Origin: an uncultured Eubacteriales bacterium
GTDB taxonomy: Bacteria > Bacillota > Clostridia > Lachnospirales > Bianqueaceae
Assembly: GCA_900316145.1 (NCBI GenBank)
Contig: ONBQ01000164.1
Location: 1 to 33,560 of the forward strand
DNA length: 33,560 nucleotides
Direction of reading: 5' to 3'
Both the position numbers and the translations under genes were made by a program. The notes under the pieces are model-generated. The model was not told where the DNA came from. It ran no database searches and saw only the letters and a list, made by a program, of their open reading frames with translations. Numbering within the stretch: position 1 is the stretch's first letter; each line of letters opens with the position of its first letter. Shown here piece after piece: positions 30,054 to 33,560 of the stretch.

Positions 30054-31295
30054 TTACGATTTGGATCTTCTGACCTTAGCTGCGAGCAGGAAGATCAGAA
30101 GTAAAGATACAACTTCCATCAGCAGGCCCAGTACCATGGGTACCTGGTAAGAACCTGTCATGTCATACAACGCGCCAATGATCGTAACGAACGCGGCCGA
30201 ACCGATGCTCGTCATCATCGCGATCTTGGCATATACTTTATTATACTGCTCATTGCCATACAGGTAGCGGGTCAAGAGCGTCAATCCCAAAGACCCAAGG
30301 GAGAAGATCGTTCCATACAGATAGCCGCCCGCAAGCAGAGGAGCCGTAGACCCTTTGGAGATCAGGATCAGTCCGAATCCCAGGATCGAGATCAGCAGCA
30401 CGATGATAAATCCTTTGATGACGCCCCACTTATCGATGATCACACCCAGGATGAGCTTGAACGTCAGGTTGCCGATCATGGAAGCGGAAAGCAGCAGCGC
30501 TCCGGTATCCGCCGTAAAACCATTGTCCACGGCCAGGGATGGCAGATGGGAATTCAGTGACGTATCGCCTACGATCAGGATCGTTAACGCGCTTAAGATG
30601 ATCGCGGCGAACGAGATCGCCTTGTAAGGCAGATCCAGATAGCCTTCCTGTTTTTCTTTCTTCAGATCGGCAGCCTGTCCTTCGCCATAAGGCTTCAGGT
30701 CGATATTATCCGGCGAAAACGGAATAAACAGTGTCGGCACGATCATCAGCGCCGTGATCACGGCATACAGAACATAGACCTTTTGATACCCCAGGCTATC
30801 CATCAGACGGGTCACGATGGGGGAAGCGATGGCCGAACCGATGCCGGAAAAGGCAAACGCGATGCCGGTAAACGTTCCCAGATTCTTATGGAACCAATTG
30901 CCAAGGATGATCGTGATCAGCATGTAGGAAACGAGGGCCAGGCCGAAACCGGCGACGACCGCCAGCACATCGACCAGGATCAAAGACCGTGACCGGGAGA
31001 TCAGGATGCTGCTGACCAGATATAATACCAGACCGATCGGCATCGTCTTCTTAAGATCTATCCTTTTCTCCAGCAGGAGCGCGACTAATGGAGCCGCCAG
31101 GCCGGTGACCAGCGTACGCAAAGAGTAATGTAAGGTAACCGCGGCGCGGCCGGCATGCAAGGCTTCTCCCATCGGGGTGAAGAATACACCATACGCATTC
31201 AGCATACCCATCGTGCCCCATGCCATCAGGCATCCCGCGACCAGGACGATGATATGCATCTTTGTCATTTCACCATTAGGATTTGTTTTAGGCAT
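30054..31295 (-). CDS. MFS transporter
   Basis: A 413-residue major facilitator with 12 predicted membrane segments. The N-terminal NAYGVFFTPMGEALHAGRAAVTLHYS and GFGLALVSYMLITIILGNWFHKNLGTFTGIAFAFSGIGSAIASP resemble the oxalate/formate and monocarboxylate-type branch, yet its partner gene is a hexosaminidase, so the substrate is open. A soluble loop (about 205-225) separates the two halves. AAGGAG lies eight bases before the ATG. It is co-transcribed with the NagZ-like gene and divergent from a LysR regulator that probably controls it. Confidence 0.9.
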   Translation of the reverse strand: MPKTNPNGEMTKMHIIVLVAGCLMAWGTMGMLNAYGVFFTPMGEALHAGRAAVTLHYSLRTLVTGLAAPLVALLLEKRIDLKKTMPIGLVLYLVSSILISRSRSLILVDVLAVVAGFGLALVSYMLITIILGNWFHKNLGTFTGIAFAFSGIGSAIASPIVTRLMDSLGYQKVYVLYAVITALMIVPTLFIPFSPDNIDLKPYGEGQAADLKKEKQEGYLDLPYKAISFAAIILSALTILIVGDTSLNSHLPSLAVDNGFTADTGALLLSASMIGNLTFKLILGVIIDKWGVIKGFIIVLLISILGFGLILISKGSTAPLLAGGYLYGTIFSLGSLGLTLLTRYLYGNEQYNKVYAKIAMMTSIGSAAFVTIIGALYDMTGSYQVPMVLGLLMEVVSLLLIFLLAAKVRRSKS

Positions 31296-31343
31296 ATGTT
31301 TTACTCCTTCATTTTCTACTTATACTTTACAATAAAACCAAAA

Positions 31344-31355
31344 CATTGTACAATG
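31344..31355. promoter_or_regulatory. 12-bp palindrome in the MFS/LysR intergenic region
   Basis: CATTGTACAATG is a perfect palindrome 48 bp before the MFS start. It sits upstream of a TATAAG -10 candidate for the MFS gene (about 31318-31323) and overlaps a possible -35 (TTGTAC) for the LysR gene. Confidence 0.45.
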
Positions 31356-31363
31356 CCAATACC

Positions 31364-31378
31364 GATATCTGCTATATC
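31364..31378. promoter_or_regulatory. LysR-type operator (T-N11-A)
   Basis: GATAT-CTGCT-ATATC is an inverted repeat with the T-N11-A spacing bound by LysR regulators. It overlaps a TGC-TATATC -10 candidate of the lysR gene, so autorepression is likely. Confidence 0.55.
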
Positions 31379-31406
31379 AAAACCGCATACTCGGAAAGGA
31401 ATCGAT

Positions 31407-32264
31407 ATGATAGATCTAAGACTCTTGGATCAGCTGGCCACCTTTGCTTCTCTGGGCACCCTGTCCGCCGCGGCGGAAAAACTGCACACGTCTCAGCCGG
31501 CCTTATCCCGGTCTATGAAGCAGTTGGAAGAGGAACTGGGGGTCGCTCTGTTTTCACGCACCAAGAACCATCTGACGTTAACGGAAACGGGGCAGAAAGC
31601 GGCGGAATATGCCGCGCAGGTCCTGGCCGCCTCGCAAGACTTTGAGGCAAAAGTCAAAGCCTTTGACCGAAGCCTTCACACGCTTTCCATCGGATATTGC
31701 GCGCCGATCCCGCAAGCAGTGCTCACTCCCATCATCAGCGCCTGTTTCAGCGGTATGACATTGGCTTTTGACATGACCGATGACGTCGGGTTTTTAGATC
31801 TGCTCGATCAAGGCGTCTATCAATTATGTGTCGTCCATGAAGCTCCTGCCGATGAAAAATACCTCTGCAAAAAATGTGGCCACGAAGATCTGTATATCGC
31901 GGTGGTCCCGCAGCACCCTCTGGCCGCAAAAAAAGAGCTCCGTCTCAGCGACCTGGACGGGCTCTCTCTACTCTTATTACATGACATCGGATTCTGGCAT
32001 AATATGCACCAGTCGAAAACTCCCCACACACGGTATCTGCACCAGCACGACCGGATGGCCTTTACTGATATCGCGATCCACTCTCCTTATCCGATCTTTG
32101 CCTCCGGATACCAGATAAAGCGGGGCGAAGGCCCCGCCGGACGGGTATGCATTCCCATTGTGGATCCGGAAGCGCATACGGATTACTATCTGGTCTGTCT
32201 GCGCGCCGATCAGGACAAATACACGGATCTTTTCCGGCAAGTGAGTGCCTCTACGATCGATTGA
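31407..32264 (+). CDS. LysR-family transcriptional regulator
   Basis: A 285-residue LysR regulator. Residues 1-60 form the winged helix-turn-helix (LRLLDQLATFASLGTLSAAAEKLHTSQPALSRSMKQLEEELGVALFSR); the rest is a two-lobed ligand-binding domain with LSIGYCAPIP starting the first lobe. The start at 31407 is set by AAAGGA six bases upstream; a longer open frame begins upstream but the family start fits here. It is divergent from the MFS-NagZ operon, its likely target; the ligand is unknown. Confidence 0.92.
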   Translation: MIDLRLLDQLATFASLGTLSAAAEKLHTSQPALSRSMKQLEEELGVALFSRTKNHLTLTETGQKAAEYAAQVLAASQDFEAKVKAFDRSLHTLSIGYCAPIPQAVLTPIISACFSGMTLAFDMTDDVGFLDLLDQGVYQLCVVHEAPADEKYLCKKCGHEDLYIAVVPQHPLAAKKELRLSDLDGLSLLLLHDIGFWHNMHQSKTPHTRYLHQHDRMAFTDIAIHSPYPIFASGYQIKRGEGPAGRVCIPIVDPEAHTDYYLVCLRADQDKYTDLFRQVSASTID

Positions 32265-32283
32265 TCTCTTATTACAGCAAAGA

Positions 32284-32314
32284 GGAGCATGCTCTGCACG
32301 CTCCACCTTTTTTT
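32284..32314. terminator. Terminator between lysR and kbl
   Basis: GGAGC and GCTCC (32284-32288 and 32300-32304) with an inner palindromic part, followed by seven T on the plus strand. It sits between convergent genes; on the minus strand only TCTTT follows. Confidence 0.7.
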
Positions 32315-33497
32315 ATTCTTTATCCAGTTCTTCTTTGACTTCTTTGAAGCACTTGACGACGTAATCCAGGTCTTCCTTGCTGTGGGCGGCTGAGATCTGC
32401 ACGCGGATGCGGGCTTTGCCCTTCGGCACGACCGGATAGACGAAGCTGGTTACATAAACGCCCTTCTCCAGCATCTTCTCCGCGACCTTGCCGGCCACAT
32501 GCGCGTCATAGAACATGATCGCCACGATGGGGTGGGTGCTGTCGATGATGTCGAATCCGACTTCCTGGATCTTCTGACGGAAGTAGGCGGTATTCTCATG
32601 GACCTTATCACGCAGCGCGGTGCTTTCCTGCAGCATGGTGAAAGTCTCATAAGCCGCAGCCGCGATGGACGGGGCCAGCGTGTTGGAGAACAGGTACGGA
32701 CGGCTCTTCTGACGCAGCATATCGACGATCTCCTGTCTGGCGCTGGTATATCCGCCGGAGGCACCGCCCAGGGCCTTACCCAGGGTACCGGTGATGATAT
32801 CGACACGGCCTTCTACGCCGCAGGCTTCCGGCGTGCCCTTGCCATGCTCACCCATGAAGCCGATGGCATGGCTGTCATCGACCATGACCAGCGCGTCGTA
32901 TTCATCCGCCAGGTCGCAGATGCCCTTCAGGTTGGCAATGATACCATCCATGGAGAAGACGCCGTCGGTCGCGATCATCTTGATGCGGGCATCCTTAGCC
33001 TCTTCCAGACAACGCTTCAGGTCTTCCATATCATTATTCTTGTAACGGAAGCGCTTGGCCTTGCAAAGGCGGACACCATCGATGATGCTGGCATGGTTCA
33101 GCTCATCAGAGATGATGGCATCCTCCGGCCCCAGAAGGGTCTCAAACAGGCCGCCATTGGCGTCGAAGCAGGAGCTGTACAGGATGGTGTCATCTGTTCC
33201 TAAGAATTCACTGATCTTCTTCTCCAGGTCCTTATGCAGCTGCTGGGTGCCGCAGATGAAGCGTACGGAAGACAGGCCATAGCCCCAGGTGTCATAGCTT
33301 TTCTTCGCGGCTTCGATCAGGCGCGGGCTGTCAGACAGGCCCAGATAGTTGTTGGCGCACATGTTGATGACATCGCGTTTTACCGTGGTGTCGATGTGAC
33401 TGCTCTGCGGCGTCGTAATGACTCGCTCATTTTTATACAGGCCATCTTCCTTCAGCTGGTCCAGTGTTTCGGTGAAGTACTTGTAGGCTGATTTCAT
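32313..33497 (-). CDS. kbl: 2-amino-3-ketobutyrate coenzyme A ligase (glycine C-acetyltransferase)
   Basis: Kbl splits 2-amino-3-ketobutyrate, made from threonine by threonine dehydrogenase, into glycine and acetyl-CoA. The 394-residue PLP enzyme has the usual length for this alpha-oxoamine synthase family. [16 protein letters not shown] with the PLP-binding Lys241, SSCFDANGG and ANNYLGL are all present. AGAGG lies nine bases before ATG 33497. The same frame stays open for 21 codons to the window edge, so an N-terminal extension cannot be excluded. A tdh gene would be the expected neighbour upstream. Confidence 0.93.
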   Translation of the reverse strand: MKSAYKYFTETLDQLKEDGLYKNERVITTPQSSHIDTTVKRDVINMCANNYLGLSDSPRLIEAAKKSYDTWGYGLSSVRFICGTQQLHKDLEKKISEFLGTDDTILYSSCFDANGGLFETLLGPEDAIISDELNHASIIDGVRLCKAKRFRYKNNDMEDLKRCLEEAKDARIKMIATDGVFSMDGIIANLKGICDLADEYDALVMVDDSHAIGFMGEHGKGTPEACGVEGRVDIITGTLGKALGGASGGYTSARQEIVDMLRQKSRPYLFSNTLAPSIAAAAYETFTMLQESTALRDKVHENTAYFRQKIQEVGFDIIDSTHPIVAIMFYDAHVAGKVAEKMLEKGVYVTSFVYPVVPKGKARIRVQISAAHSKEDLDYVVKCFKEVKEELDKE

Positions 33498-33560
33498 TTC
33501 ACTTTTCCTCTCTTTCTGCGCTTCTTCAATGATGTCCCGGATCTTGTTTCTGGCCGAGAT
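33498..33560 (-). other. Open frame upstream of kbl, unresolved
   Basis: In frame with kbl there are 21 codons without a stop ([18 protein letters not shown] and three more residues), reading like a charged helix. The other two frames end in stops at about 33494 and 33528. Either an upstream gene ends in one of those frames, or kbl carries a longer N-terminus. The edge of the window prevents a decision. Confidence 0.3.

Noticed and set aside
31155-31406. N-terminal extension of the LysR regulator from an upstream ATG
   Set aside because: It would overlap the MFS gene and the shared promoter region, and the family start with a ribosome binding site is at 31407.

Overview
The window reads as chromosomal DNA of a low-to-moderate GC Bacillota, probably a gut-type Erysipelotrichia or Clostridia relative. 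This is an inference from strong AGGAGG ribosome binding sites, AT-rich intergenic regions, several extended -10 promoters (TGC before TATAAT), U-tract terminators, a class A penicillin-binding protein with a Lys/Glu-rich tail, and a separate pyrI next to pyrB. No species is claimed. No rRNA, tRNA, phage, plasmid, transposase or CRISPR signature was seen.

Left part (1-9560): the 5' half of pfkA, preceded by a 665-bp gene-free stretch. That stretch holds an array of nested palindromic repeats (553-955) and, upstream of it, a promoter, an 18-bp palindrome, a hairpin and an intrinsic terminator, which together could make a short RNA or an attenuated leader. Next come a DUF624-like membrane protein, the nagA-nagB amino-sugar pair, a phosphoglucomutase/phosphomannomutase, a cytoplasmic GH2 glycosidase and pyrB-pyrI. 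NagA and NagB feed N-acetylglucosamine-6-phosphate into fructose-6-phosphate, the substrate of PfkA.

Middle (9650-20060): a transglutaminase-like lipoprotein with a YigZ/IMPACT protein, a divergent bifunctional penicillin-binding protein, a second GH2-type enzyme, and mnmA-larE (tRNA 2-thiolation and a sulfur transferase). mnmA has a promoter placed so that transcription should start at or next to its ATG. A shared terminator separates larE from a convergent arginase-family gene.

Right part (20100-33560): an acyl-ACP thioesterase; an SPFH/prohibitin-like protein behind a yybP-ykoY (manganese) riboswitch with a terminator platform; an AKR / MBL-fold / DUF2804 operon; a MATE transporter; a PHP phosphoesterase plus a YhcC-type radical SAM protein; an MFS transporter plus a NagZ-like GH3 N-acetylhexosaminidase, divergent from a LysR regulator; and kbl (threonine/glycine metabolism) running to the right edge.

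The protein-coding content is mostly housekeeping and catabolic. The unusual material is in the non-coding DNA: the repeat array and leader before pfkA, the Mn riboswitch on an SPFH gene, the composite hairpin/promoter/ribosome binding site before the thioesterase, and the arginase and MATE leaders.
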